A stretch of DNA of 64,000 nucleotides from Rhabdophis nuchalis (Eukaryota; Chordata; Lepidosauria; Squamata; Natricidae), in contig CM077649.1 in NCBI GenBank assembly GCA_039707465.1, forward strand, positions 16,260,001 to 16,324,000. The letters are read 5' to 3'. This document shows positions 22,392-32,942 of this stretch, one piece after another (within the stretch, counting starts at the first letter, position 1; every line of letters starts with the position of its first letter). The notes under the pieces were generated by a model. The model was not told where the DNA came from. It was given only the letters and a program-made list of their open reading frames with translations, and searched no databases. The translations under genes and the position numbers were made by a program.

Positions 22392-23519
22392 ACTGATGCA
22401 CTGGATTAAATCCTGGCAGTGCTTATGAACAAACAGCGCTTGTTCCAAAACAACATCTCACCTGCAAAAGGTCTTGAACATTAAAATCTTTTTGAATCAA
22501 AAAGAGCTTTAACTAGAAGAAGCTTGGATTTCCTCTGAATCTCTTTACCATGATGTTGTTTCACTTCCCCAAGATCACAAGGTGTGTGACTTGAATCTTG
22601 AGAAATAAACACAGGTTGCTCCTCCAAATCATGCAACTTTCCAAGTATAGTAAAGTCTCCTGAACTTATTGCATGCTAATTGAAGTAACTCTGAAGTTTG
22701 CCAATGCCCAACTAAGCACTGAGTGTAGAATGATTGAATGGTGAAAAAAGACAACAGTAGCTATTTTCTGGAAAGGAGATGGGCATGGAAAAAGAGTGAC
22801 TGGATAAGAATGTGACAGGAGGCACATTCTGATACATAATTTACAGGGATAGACTTGTCAGTCCTGAGCAGTTCCATGGCACCTGAATGATAAACTGATT
22901 GTTATTTGAAATAATTCTGCTTCTTTCCTCTCTTTGCATAATGTCTCTCCAGCAACAGCTGACGCATTTTGTATTTCTGTCATAAAACTACATTCTAGCT
23001 ATCTTATAAAATGAAGTAATCAATGGAAGCCTAGGTAGTAATATATTTGTTTATCTTTAAAGTGCCATAAGATTCTTGATCAGTTTTGACCTTTCTCATT
23101 GTTTGCACAAGTTATTTTCTCATTCATATTGAGAAACTAGTTTTAAATATTCCTAGGAAACAGGGAAAAAACTGGCCAGAGACTTGAATGGCGATACCAA
23201 AGCTTTAAAGTACAGTAGTTAGGATTGGACATAAATGTATTTATTTCACCCTTGCAGAATTATTTTGGGGGATTATATAACCTTGCTACATTCATTTCTA
23301 TTTTTTTGCTTCCTAATTACTAGTATATAATTCAAAATAAGATTAAAATGTACAAAAAACAGAAAGTAATACATAAAATAACTTTTATCCAGAAGACCCC
23401 CCTGTACCATAAAAACATGACAAATAAACCAGTATTAAATACTGGATTATATATCTTCAACAATTAGCTGAGTCCATCAAATATTTTCTTAAAAAGATGC
23501 TTATAGTTGTGTTAGTTGT
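22392..23519. other. Unique non-coding sequence
   Basis: Nothing recognised. Confidence 0.4.
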
Positions 23520-24487
23520 GCCAGTGCCTGGAAGCCGTGGGGGCCTGGATGGGAAGTAACAGACTCAGACTCAACCCGTCCGAGACCGAGTGGCTGTGGT
23601 TTCCGGCATCCCGGTACAACCAGTTGACTCCATCACTGGCCATAGGGGACGATCACCTTACCCCTGTGGATGGGGCACGCAACTTGGGCGTCCTCCTCGA
23701 TGCCCGGCTGTCCATGGAAGATCAAGTGACAGCCGTGGCCAGGAGGGCGTTTTACCAGGTTCGCCTGGTCCGCCAGTTGCGTCCCCTATTGGATCGGGGT
23801 GCCCTTTGCACAGTCACTCATGCCCTCGTGACATCCCGACTGGACTACTGCAATGCTCTCTACATGGGGCTCCCCTTGAGGTGCACCCGAAGGCTTCAGC
23901 TAGTCCAGAATGCAGCCGCGCGGGTAGTTATGGGAGCCTCTAGGTTCTCCCATGTAACACCGCTCCTGCGCGAGCTGCACTGGCTGCCTGTCATCTTTCG
24001 GGTGCGCTTCAAGGTGTTAGTTACCATCTTTAAAGCGCTCCATGGCACGGGACCTAGCTATCTGCGGGATCGCATTCTGCCTCATACATCCCTGCGGCCG
24101 ATTCGCTCCCACAGAGAGGGACTTCTCCGGGTGCTGTCCACTAGGCTGTGCCAGCGGGCGACGCCCAGGGGAAGGGCCTTCTCTGTGGCGGGCCCGACCC
24201 TCTGGAACGACCTTCCCCCCGAAATCAGAACAACCACAGACCTTCGCTCCTTCCGACAGCTATTAAAAACTCACTTCTTCCGTTTGGCTGGCCTAGGGTA
24301 ATTTTAATTTTAATTTTAAATTATTAAGGGGTTTTTTAGGGATAGTTTTATTTTTTATAGAAGTTTTTAGCGCAGGGTAAGTTTAATTTGATTTTAACCT
24401 TGTATTTTGTTTGTTGTAATTTGTTTTTAATTTCCCTGTGCCCCGCCTCGAGTCCCTTCGGGGAGAGAGAGCGGGATATAAATAAAA
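23520..24487 (+). mobile_element. L2/CR1-type LINE, best-preserved copy
   Basis: Reference copy for the main LINE family here. An open frame of about 260 codons ends at 24301. In order it reads WMGSNRLRLNPSETEWLWFP, LGVLLDARLSMEDQVTAVARRAF, LVTSRLDYCNALYMGLPL, NAAARVVMG, LHWLPVIFRVRFKVLVTIFKALHG, RSHREGLLRV, and RGRAFSVAGPTLWNDLPPEI with LKTHFFRLAGLG at the end. This is the thumb and C-terminal part of a CR1/L2-superfamily RT. The palm catalytic motif is upstream of the truncation. The 3' UTR has a hairpin ('cgagtcccttcgggg') and then TTA units. L2 versus CR1-L3 assignment was not resolved. Confidence 0.93.
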
Positions 24488-24500
24488 TTTATTATTATTA

Positions 24501-24591
<91 letters not shown>
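24488..24591 (+). repeat. (TTA)n microsatellite at a LINE tail
   Basis: About 34 TTA units with one TTG, starting directly at the LINE 3' end. The poly-Asn and poly-Tyr ORFs here are repeat translations. Confidence 0.97.
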
Positions 24592-26647
24592 GCTCCTTGA
24601 TCATATCTAGTTATCAAAATGATATTTTAAATAAAGATATTGCTACTCTGGCAAGCAACAAGGGTATCTGATCCTACTAAAGTTCACACTTTGCTCATGT
24701 TTTCCAAATAAGCATTGTTAAGGTTAAGATCCTGTCAGTTTAGCATGATCATAAACACTGATAAGTTTCAAATAACTAAGAAAGGTGGTAATTGTAACCC
24801 AAACCACCCTCAATTCTAAGTGATTTAAAATAAGCTCTTCCAAAATAACATGGATGCCACTTTTCTGCATGCAAAACCTGGTATTAATTCATTGAACACT
24901 TTATACTCCCAAATGAAATCTGAAAAATGAAAATCTCTTTCACAAACTGAGAATTAAGCTCAGTAAAAAATATAGAGGATAATTTTTCCAACTAAACCTC
25001 CAAAACAGGGCATTAAATATCTGAATGTACCATAACAAAATGAACTTTATTTCATGTGCGGTGTTTAAATGAGGCTCATCTGTCTTAATATGTTGCTGTT
25101 TCTAATAACAGTCCAATAAAACTAAGTTTTATCATTTGAGATATATCTCTAAGTATTCTCAAATATAATTCAGTATAATTAGCAGGCTCAGTCTGGCAAA
25201 AATAATCATATTTCATATTCTACCGAATGCACTAAATGCATCTTAGTCACATACTGTATAATAGTAGTAAGACTACATGAGTTGGGAATATTTCCATTCT
25301 GTATTGATCGAAATGCAACTCTACAGTGTGGCTCTGACTGAGATTTGAGCTGAGTTCTTTCTGGGTTTTCTCTGGTGCATTTGAAAGTAACAGTAAAAAC
25401 AGCTGCTCTCTTTTTTTTTTAACCCCGTGGTTCTCTAAAGCTCTACAATCCAGTTGCTCACTGTATTTTCAGGAGCTTCTTCCCATTAAGTCTCTCTGAT
25501 CCTTGGCTTCAACAGAAAACATGGGTTTTTACTTTCCTTCAGAAGGCACTTGAAGTAAGGATCTAGGATGGCTAAATGAGGGAGCATGCTTTTTATTTTA
25601 TTTGTCTTTTGTGCTTGAGTTAGTGGGAAGAAGAATATTTATTAATATTCCTTGCATTTTCTTTGTGAATCTTCTTCATACTGTTTTTTAGGGATTGGGG
25701 AATAGAAACAGCATTGTGGAATTGTTCAGTGTATAAATATTATACTCATCAGAGGAATCGTTATTTTGGTCTCTGTGATATTCCCAATACAGAATGACTT
25801 TATACAACTTGACATATAATTCAAAGTTGGACACAATTATTCTTCCTCCTGTTTACAAAATTAGTTACACGGGTTGAGTTAGAGATGTGTATCAGTCACA
25901 TACCAGTTGTGCCATAGTAGCTATTTTCAGTCAGTGGAATTTCACGCTTTGAAGATGCCAACTTCAGGAAATTTCACCAGTGGATTTGGATATATTTTAA
26001 CTCTCAATGGAAACACCCAGCATTAAGAAATACTTGAATATTTCTAATGCTTTCTTACAAATATACAGTAAATGCTTCTCAATGATAGATACAGACAGAT
26101 AGCTAGATAGGGATACTCAGCAATTAATTTCTTATGTTTCTTGTATATGTATACATTTCTTTTATGGTCCCTTTTGTAGGCACATCTACATGAATTTAGG
26201 GAGTAAAATAAATTGCTAGTGCAGTCACTGCATTTTCCATTTCAATTTTCTGCTTGAGAAAGATAGCCTTATGCCAATGAAGTGGATAGTATGGTGATTG
26301 ACTTTTAAATTGATACTTATCCATGCATCCCCATTGTGAATCAAGTCAGGAGAGCAGTGGAAATAAAAATGTGTAATCATCATTTGGCCTTTGTAACAGG
26401 AGCATTCAGGATACTGATAACTCCTCACAAACCGCCTTTGATTCGAAATTTCATGGAAATTACTGGTAGGATTTCACAAATGTTTGAAATTAATATTGGC
26501 ATAGTCACTCCCACAAATTGAGGCTTTGGATTCTGACCTGGAACTTAGCCTTCAGCCATGGAATGGAATGTCTGTGACTTTGGCCTATGGGCAGAAATGA
26601 TCCAAAGAGAAATAATGAACAAGAGGCCATTAAAATTGCCCTATCAG
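24592..26647. other. Unique non-coding sequence, few repeats
   Basis: About 2 kb with no recognisable transposon and no convincing exon. It forms the start of a transposon-poor block that lasts to about 30.9 kb. Confidence 0.45.
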
Positions 26648-26733
26648 GGAAGGGAAGGGAAGGGAAAGGCAAGGGGGAAGGGAAGGATAAGATAGGACAG
26701 GACAGGACAGGACAGGACAGGACAGGAAAGGAA
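26648..26733 (+). repeat. GGGAA / GGACA pentanucleotide arrays
   Basis: A GGGAA-type array (26648-26690) is followed by about seven GGACA units (26695-26733). Confidence 0.93.
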
Positions 26734-27291
26734 CACATTCCTATGTGATTGTATTGACATATAAGACACAACCCCAGTTCTTGAAAAGTGAAGCTAATGT
26801 AAAAAAAAAAGGAGTCACTTAAACAAGGAAATTGTGACATTTATGCAGTATTTTGGTCTTTACATTCTAGTTGCTTCCTTCCTCAATTATTTTCATTTAA
26901 TTTCTACGTAGACAGACCAGCTACCAAGCTGAATCAGACTTGAACTGCTTATTAGCCTTATTGTATATAACTAATCTGGTTACTGAAAAATCTAAGTGTT
27001 CAATACAATATTTCCATTGTACTCTAATTAACCACATAACATGCTTAACACACAGCACCCCCCACCTTCACCACTCCACTTTAACAAAAGATAGCATGTA
27101 TGTAGATACTAAGTCTTTAACTGCTGGGTTTTAAACTGGCTTACAGTGGGTTGCTTGAACTTTGTCAGTATGTTTATGGTAGGTGAAGCAAGTATGATGT
27201 TAAGGTCCTTCTCGCTGCTCTTGACAATGTAAGGCTCTAATGAGCAATTGCAGTGTGTATGTATGGGCAGGGGAATATGGCAGTGTGATTC
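26734..27291. other. Unique non-coding sequence
   Basis: Nothing recognised. Confidence 0.4.
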
Positions 27292-27299
27292 ACATAGAG

Positions 27300-27434
27300 C
27301 AGGGGTGTCCAAACTTGGGAACTTTAAGACTTGTGGACTTCAACTCCCAGAATTCCCCAGCCAACATAGCTGGCTGGGGAATTCTGGGAGTTGAAGTCCA
27401 CAAGTCTTAAAGTTCTCAAGTTTGGACACCCCTG
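27300..27434. mobile_element. Palindromic hAT-like MITE (135 bp)
   Basis: A subfamily with ends CAGGGGTGTCCAAACTTG and the core aattctgggagttgaagtcc. The arms are near-perfect. The TSD acatagag is exact (27292-27299 and 27435-27442). Confidence 0.93.
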
Positions 27435-27442
27435 ACATAGAG

Positions 27443-29757
27443 GCAGATCTTTGTCTCACCCATCCCAGTTATTCTCCTTACCTCTCATTTATCTTTTAGG
27501 CAGTCTTAGCTCAAGCAAGAACACCAGTAATTTCATGGCAATTGCTTTGATAGTTGCCCAAGGCATTTTCTCCCCTATGGCACAATGTAGTTTGGGAGTG
27601 ATGGAGATTGTAGTCCAATACAAATTGAAGAATGTCAAGAGAAATTCATTATAGTTGAATAAGAACAGCTTAGGATACAGATTCCTTTAGAGCTTGTTCA
27701 TCACAAGCTGAAAGGATTATTACACAAATATGGTAGTTAAAAAGATGACTATTTTGTTTACTACAAGCCTAAACCAACATCTGGCAGGATTTGAATGGCA
27801 GATTATAAAATGGCTACTTGTATTACTAAGGACCACATGCCCCACTTGGCTAGATGATGCAAAGCAACTCCCCTCAAAAATGCAGAAGAAAATTTAAAAA
27901 TTAAAAGATTTTCTGCTAATGGACAGTATTATTATAAGAATGTTTTCTATGCTGCCAAATGTATTATCTTTAAGATTAATTATTAAAATAATCTGGGATA
28001 TAATAAAATCCATAAGCTTCCCAATGAAAGCAATGAGAATTCTCCAAAAGCCACAAGGCAACAATAAGATGTGAAAATATGGCCCAATTGAAATAATATA
28101 ATAAGCTATACATAAAAGCAAAATGGACACTAAAAGAGACTGAAAGGGGCCATAGAGAGGGCATGTAAAGACATTCTTAGTGCAAATGTATAAACTTATC
28201 AGTTAGTTCCTCAAATCAAGGCACAGAATGCTGACTGGAGTTTTGCTTACTATTGCGTGAAAGTAAGCAATTATTACTTAGTATTATTTGCATACAAGAC
28301 ATTATGATTTGCTCATAAAAATATGCTTTAAAATATTGACAATGTTGTTTATTCTATTCTCTGAACTGAATATTGAACATTATTCCCCATAATATCAAAA
28401 GCCATCAGACCTTTGTGCTATGATTGATTTTAATATTGCTTTTTTTTTCAGACAGTTGTAATGACGTGGTTCACATGGCATACTAAGTCACAAATGTTTT
28501 TAGAAATCATAACAGTCACAATCAAGTTAGCCTACAACTAAACAGGGGATAATTTAATGAACAAAGAACTTCATTATACAGTACATACCTCACAGTCATA
28601 ACAGTTCCTTGGGTGGACAGTGTCTCCGCATCATAAACGTTTCATTCAAAATTTCTCAAGACAATGTTGCCTTTTGATAATACCAATTTCCAATTGTTAT
28701 TAAGGTTTCACCATGCCTTTGTGATCGCTGAAGGTCTGTAACTGGGCTGAGTCTTCAGTGATAATCTCCTTGCTTTTGTATAACATTATCCCAGGTACTC
28801 ATAATGTAGCTGTCAGGATTAAAATGTAGAAATAAAATGGCTTATTGAAAGCCATTGTGCCTTTAAGAAATGGAATAAGACATTAGCATTTCTTAAGACC
28901 ATATATTTATAAATGTAACTAGAACTGGGTGGAATCTTTTCACTCAGCTGTTCTTGATAAATGATGTTTTAAATATGTAACTACAGCTTCCTTATGGAGC
29001 CATGCTCCAAGCTTTCACTAAGCTTTCACTAGCTTTCACTAAGCTTTCACTAAGGTCAATGATTTTTCCAGGTTTTTTTTTTCCTATTTCTGCTCTATTC
29101 CACAATGCCTATATATTTTCCCCTTCCCTTTTGGGGGAAAGGAATTTGTAAGAAATATTTACTCTAATGGCAAACTTGGAGTAGTTTTTGATTCTGTTTT
29201 AGAAAATCTAGAATGGTGCTTCATAGCATTTCTACACCCCACATTTTTGTGTGTTTTTTCTGCTCCAAACAAAGCTTGGTGTTAGCATAATGAGATAAGC
29301 ATAGTTCATATCTCTGGACTTCTACCTACCAGACTCATTTTCTTCTGAGGCACACAGCTTAAAAAAAAAAAGCTTCACAACCTTCACCATCAGGTGAGAG
29401 ACTAGCTGCTGGCAGTGATTGTTTCACAAATTATACTATATGGATACACCATAAAGGCAGTTGGCAAGAATAATTTGAGCTCAGTATGGGTTCCTCGTGC
29501 TTTGTCCACAAGAGTTGTGAGGAACTCTGATTCTGAAATAGATATTTTTTAAATGGCAGATCAAATTCTTGCATGCGTAATTTTTAAGGTATGTGTTTCC
29601 TGAAAGATAATAAACATGGCATTCATTTAAGTATTTAATACTTCAGATGGATACTTGCTTTTTATTGTGTTCTATATTTAAGCAGTACAAAAAAGTGATA
29701 AAGGACAGGAAAGAGAGAGACAGAAAGGTCGGAGTTGTACGCAGGTGAATTAGTATA
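27443..29757. other. Unique non-coding sequence with a small minisatellite
   Basis: About 2.3 kb without recognisable transposons or exons. A CTTTCACTA-based minisatellite of about four units lies at 29009-29055. Confidence 0.45.
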
Positions 29758-29765
29758 GACTAAGT

Positions 29766-29857
29766 CAGGGGTCTCCAACCTTTGCAACTTTAAGTCTGAA
29801 GGACTTCTGGGAGCTGAAGTCCTTCAGACTTAAAGTTGCAAAGGTTGGAGACCCCTG
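29766..29857. mobile_element. Palindromic hAT-like MITE, centre-deleted (92 bp)
   Basis: TSD gactaagt at 29758-29765 and 29858-29865. The outer arms are intact (caggggtctccaacctttgc). The central turn and inner left arm are deleted, joining 'ggactt' directly to 'ctgggagctgaagtcc'. Confidence 0.92.
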
Positions 29858-29960
29858 GACTAAGTGATCAATGATTGGCTAAGAAACTATTACAGTATTT
29901 CAACATGTATTTTCTTTGACACCCAAATTTTTAAAAATGTTCTTATGTTGGAATTGTAGT

Positions 29961-30027
29961 GGTATGTATGTATGTATGTATGTATGTATGTATGTATGTA
30001 TGTATGTATGTATGTATGTATGTATGT
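29961..30027 (+). repeat. (GTAT)n microsatellite
   Basis: About 16 GTAT units. The His-Thr-Tyr-Ile repeat ORF on the minus strand is an artefact of the array. Confidence 0.97.
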
Positions 30028-30940
30028 AGACATGGATATTATTGCTGTTTCATTAATACAATTTCTACCTATCAAATCAAATGGGAACATGTGATACTTC
30101 TTTCACTTTCCAGCCTCTCAGGTAATTCTTGTTAACAGGTGGATGATACACATAATAAACACTAAGTAAGCACATAAAATAATTCTGAGTACAAAACAAT
30201 TTACAGGTGTTTCCTTCTGATCAAACTCATTATTGATGGCTAACTGACATACTGAATGGTATCACTGCTTGTTGTAATAATGGTTTTGAATGCTGTGAAC
30301 AGTTTGAGTGAAAAGCATAATTGCCTGTTAGAAAGTATTTACCAAAATATCCACGAAATGATGGGTTTAGAATCGAGTAGATTCATTAGATGTACTGGTC
30401 TACTAGCTGTCAGCTCAGATCTTGAATTCAGATGGGGTTTTTTGGGGGGGGGGGAGTGTAAATGCCTATATTATATTACAATTTGTTTTCTTTTATACTT
30501 TATTGGAAAACACATTTGAGACGTGCAGAAATTTCATTCACTTTTCTACCCTCAGCCATTAGCCCAAAGTTGTAATTATTTGAATTCTTTTATGATATAA
30601 AATTTCATTCTAGGGGAGGGGAATCCCATTGGGATAGGGAATCTTTCCCCACTGAGATTTCTCCTTTGGAGGAGAGATAAAGATCCCCTTAGTTGTTTTT
30701 TTTTAAAGTACCCTAACAAAAAAAATGGTCCTGTAGCCCAGACATACGATCCTATTTTACGCCATCCCCCCATAACTATCGCGCTTTCCTGGACTCGGTC
30801 TTTCCATTCTCAGGGGCTCGGAAACCCAACTTAAAGATGCTCAAATCCCCTGCGAGTTTTGAAATCGTCCCGCGTGTTCTGTTCCTTTGGGCAAACCTCA
30901 GCCTAAGTCCCAGCAACAGAAGCCCCAAGTAGACGCTATG
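30028..30940. other. Unique non-coding sequence upstream of the promoter region
   Basis: Non-coding with rising GC content toward 30.8-30.9 kb ('cgtcccgcgtgttctg'). No exon supported. Confidence 0.4.
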
Positions 30941-30948
30941 CTTTAACA

Positions 30949-31664
30949 CAGGGGTCTCCAACCTTTGCAACTTTAAGTGATTACGGGATTACAGGCAGTG
31001 ATTACGGGAACTTCGAGGCACTCCCGTATTACACCGATCCTGCGCGAGCTGCACTGGCTTCCTGTGGTCTTTCGGGTGCGCTTCAAGGTTTTGACGACCA
31101 TCTTCAAAGCGCTCCATGGCTCGGGACCTAGTTATATGCGAGACCGTCTCCTGCCCCATACATCCCTCAGACTGATACGCTCCCACAGAGAGGGCCTTCT
31201 CAGGGTGCCATCGGCCGGACAATGCCGACTGGCGACACCCAGGGGAAGGGCCTTCTCTGTGGCGGGCCCTGCCCTGTGGAACGACCTACCCCCAGAACTA
31301 CGTACCATCACTGACCTCCGCCTCTTCCGCCAGTGTTTAAAAACACACCTCTTTCATCAAGCCGGCCTAACATAACCTCCGCTGGGACTAATGTAGATAG
31401 TTTTAATTGGGGATTTTAATTGGTTTTAGCACAGGACTGATATTTAATAGGTTTTTTTTAAAAAAAATGTATTATTTTGTATGTATTTTAAATTCCTGTG
31501 CGCCGCCCTGGGTCCTTCTGGAGAAGGGCGGGATATAAATCAAATAAATAAATAAAGTCTGAAGGACTTCAGCTCCCAGAATTCTCCAGCCAGCTTTGCT
31601 GGCTGGAGAATTCTGGGAGCTGAAGTCCTTCAGACTTAAAGTTGCAAAGGTTGGAGACCCCCTG
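30949..31664. mobile_element. Palindromic hAT-like MITE split by a LINE insertion
   Basis: The MITE left end is at 30949-30978 and its remainder at 31555-31664. The outer TSD is ctttaaca (30941-30948 and 31665-31672). The interrupting LINE repeats 4 bp (aagt) of the MITE. This composite ends only tens of bases before the CpG island of the GRIK1-like gene. Confidence 0.93.
30979..31554 (+). mobile_element. L2/CR1-type LINE nested in a MITE
   Basis: An open frame runs from about ITPILRELHWLPVVFRVRFKVL to the C-terminal stop near 31373. The 3' UTR follows, with the 'gccgccctgggtccttctgg' hairpin variant and an AATA tail. The short TSD aagt is at 30975-30978 and 31555-31558. A small direct repeat, 'gtgattacggga', occurs at its 5' end (30977 and 30999). 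Confidence 0.92.
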
Positions 31665-31774
31665 CTTTAACAGAGGCTGGAGGATAAATGGCCGGGAGTG
31701 GGACGATAAATGGAATGGATGTGTATGAGGGTGTGTGTGTGTGCGCGCGCGGCGTGTGATGCTCCCAGGCGGGC

Positions 31775-31782
31775 TGACGTCA
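31775..31782. promoter_or_regulatory. Palindromic CRE (TGACGTCA)
   Basis: An exact full-site cAMP-response element within the CpG island, about 640 bp upstream of the first ATG. CREB/ATF proteins bind this octamer. Location in a CpG island makes function plausible, but the match alone does not prove it. Confidence 0.6.
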
Positions 31783-32277
31783 CCAGAGGGGCTTCATTCA
31801 TTCATTCTCCAGCTGACCAGCTGCGAGTTGAGCGGGTTCCTCTCATCGTGCCGGGAGAGGAGAGCCAGTCCCAGCGATCCAATCGGTCCTAGGTCCACGA
31901 GGCAGAAAGTAGCGGAGAGAAAGGGTGCGGGGGGGTTGTTGGCAAGAAGGCACGGGACGGGCTCCCCAGCAGCGCCTTTCTCGCCTTGGCCGTTGAGAAC
32001 TCGTCCCTCCACTGCCTCTTCGCTTCCCCCACCCGTTCGGTCGTTGGGCGGCGGAGCCAAAAGCGGGAGCCGAAGCCGGGGTCGTTCCCTGCCCCGAGGC
32101 AACTTTCCCATCGAATGACTCGCTGCCCTGGACTCGAGGAGACCCTCTGCAGTCCCTCTCGCCTGGCCGGGACGCCGGCGAGAGTGATGGGCTGAAGGAA
32201 GGAGGGATCCACGCGCTCGCTCTCACGAGAGACAGAGACAGAGAGAGAGAGAAGGAGCGAGAGAATTAAAGGAAAAG

Positions 32278-32301
32278 ATGAGGGGCCGCCGACCAGTCTG
32301 A
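32278..32301 (+). other. Possible uORF in the 5' UTR
   Basis: ATG followed by seven codons and TGA, about 120 bases before the main start. It counts only if transcription begins upstream of it. Confidence 0.4.
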
Positions 32302-32314
32302 GTCCCAGCAGCGA

Positions 32315-32353
32315 ATGCCTAAGCAGGAGGAAGAAATGTGGCCGAGAGGTTGA
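32315..32353 (+). other. Possible uORF in the 5' UTR
   Basis: Twelve codons and TGA, with a second in-frame ATG at 32336. It ends 70 bases before the main start. Same caveat about the transcription start. Confidence 0.4.
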
Positions 32354-32423
32354 AGCACGCACCCAGCCAGAGCGTGAAGAAAGCGGAGAGAGAGAGAGAG
32401 AGAGCCCTTTGCGAGAGGAGCCC

Positions 32424-32526
32424 ATGGACTCTGCCATGGAAGCCAGCAAGAACCAGAGGTTCTGGTTTCTCCTCCTTTATCTTCGCCTGGGCGTTCTTCA
32501 GACTTCCCAGCAAGTGCTCAGGATCG
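32424..32526 (+). CDS. GRIK1: First coding exon of a kainate glutamate receptor, GRIK1-like
   Basis: The product would be a ligand-gated cation channel subunit (GluK1) at synaptic membranes. This exon encodes only its signal peptide and first mature residues: 34 codons, MDSAMEASKNQRF then WFLLLYLRLGVLQTSQ, ending QVLRI plus one base of a glycine codon. Human GRIK1 exon 1, as I recall it, ends in the closely similar LPQTAPQVLRIG and breaks at the same point before GIFE; the W-x-L-L signal core also aligns. GRIK2 has HVLRFG and GRIK3 HVIRIG, so GRIK1 fits best. The first ATG has C at -3. An in-frame ATG at 32436 (gccatgg) has better context and may be the real start. Later exons are outside the window. 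Confidence 0.75.
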
Positions 32527-32532
32527 GTGAGT
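32527..32532 (+). other. GRIK1: Splice donor of GRIK1-like exon 1
   Basis: The sequence atcg|gtgagt is a strong consensus 5' splice site. It leaves the reading frame in phase 1, inside the glycine codon, as expected for this family. Without splicing the frame would stop after about 16 more codons (tga near 32572). Confidence 0.75.
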
Positions 32533-32808
32533 GCCGGGAAATAAGGGGCGAGGGAGGGTTCGTGCATGTGTGAAGGGATCTTTTTCCGGTGGTTTGGGGG
32601 TTTAGGCTCCCGTATCCGTATGGAAACATCCCTCCCACCCCCAAGACAAGCGCCAGAAGACCAACCTTCTGCTATCGGCTGGTTGTCCCACAGGGTAGAA
32701 GGAATCGGTCCACTCCAGTTTGGTCCCAGGGACTTTGCTCCAAAGAAAGGCTTAGAGCGGAAACTGGTCAAGAATACCTGGACCTTTCTCTTTTGTCTCT
32801 GGATTGAG

Positions 32809-32942
32809 AGTGTTTCTCAACCTTGTCAACTTGAAGACGTCTGGACTTCAACTCCCAGAATTCCCCAGCCAGCGAATGCTGGCTGGGGAATTCTGGGAGT
32901 TGAAGTCCAGACGTCTTCAAGTTGACAAGGTTGAGAAACACT
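32809..32942. mobile_element. Perfect hairpin MITE in intron 1 (65-bp arms)
   Basis: The arms at 32809-32873 and 32878-32942 are perfectly complementary around a 4-nt loop (gaat). The ends (agtgtttctcaacc and its complement, then g) resemble hAT termini CAGTGTTTCTCAACC, with the left end worn. The core aattctgggagttgaagtcc is shared with the CAGGGG MITEs. No clean 8-bp TSD is visible. It lies about 280 nt after the exon 1 donor. Confidence 0.9.

Larger units (their letters stand above)
31690..32423 (+). promoter_or_regulatory. GRIK1: CpG-island promoter and 5' UTR of the GRIK1-like gene
   Basis: GC-rich and CpG-rich sequence that contrasts sharply with its AT-rich surroundings. It contains GT/GC runs (31730-31755), a palindromic CRE, GC-rich stretches (31920-32170) and GA-rich tracts (32222-32260 and 32386-32403). 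No clear TATA box is seen, as is usual for CpG-island promoters. It lies directly upstream of the first coding exon. The transcription start cannot be placed from sequence alone. ORFs here on both strands look compositional. Confidence 0.75.

Noticed and set aside
31735..32449. ORFs of 105-186 codons in the CpG island
   Set aside because: Overlapping frames on both strands, rich in Arg/Pro/Ser, reflect GC content. Several start with non-ATG codons. The region fits a 5' UTR better.
32424..32526. Alternative identity as another GRIK or GRIA paralogue
   Set aside because: The QVLRIG ending and split-glycine phase fit GRIK1 better than GRIK2 (HVLRFG) or GRIK3 (HVIRIG), but with one short exon the choice is not certain.
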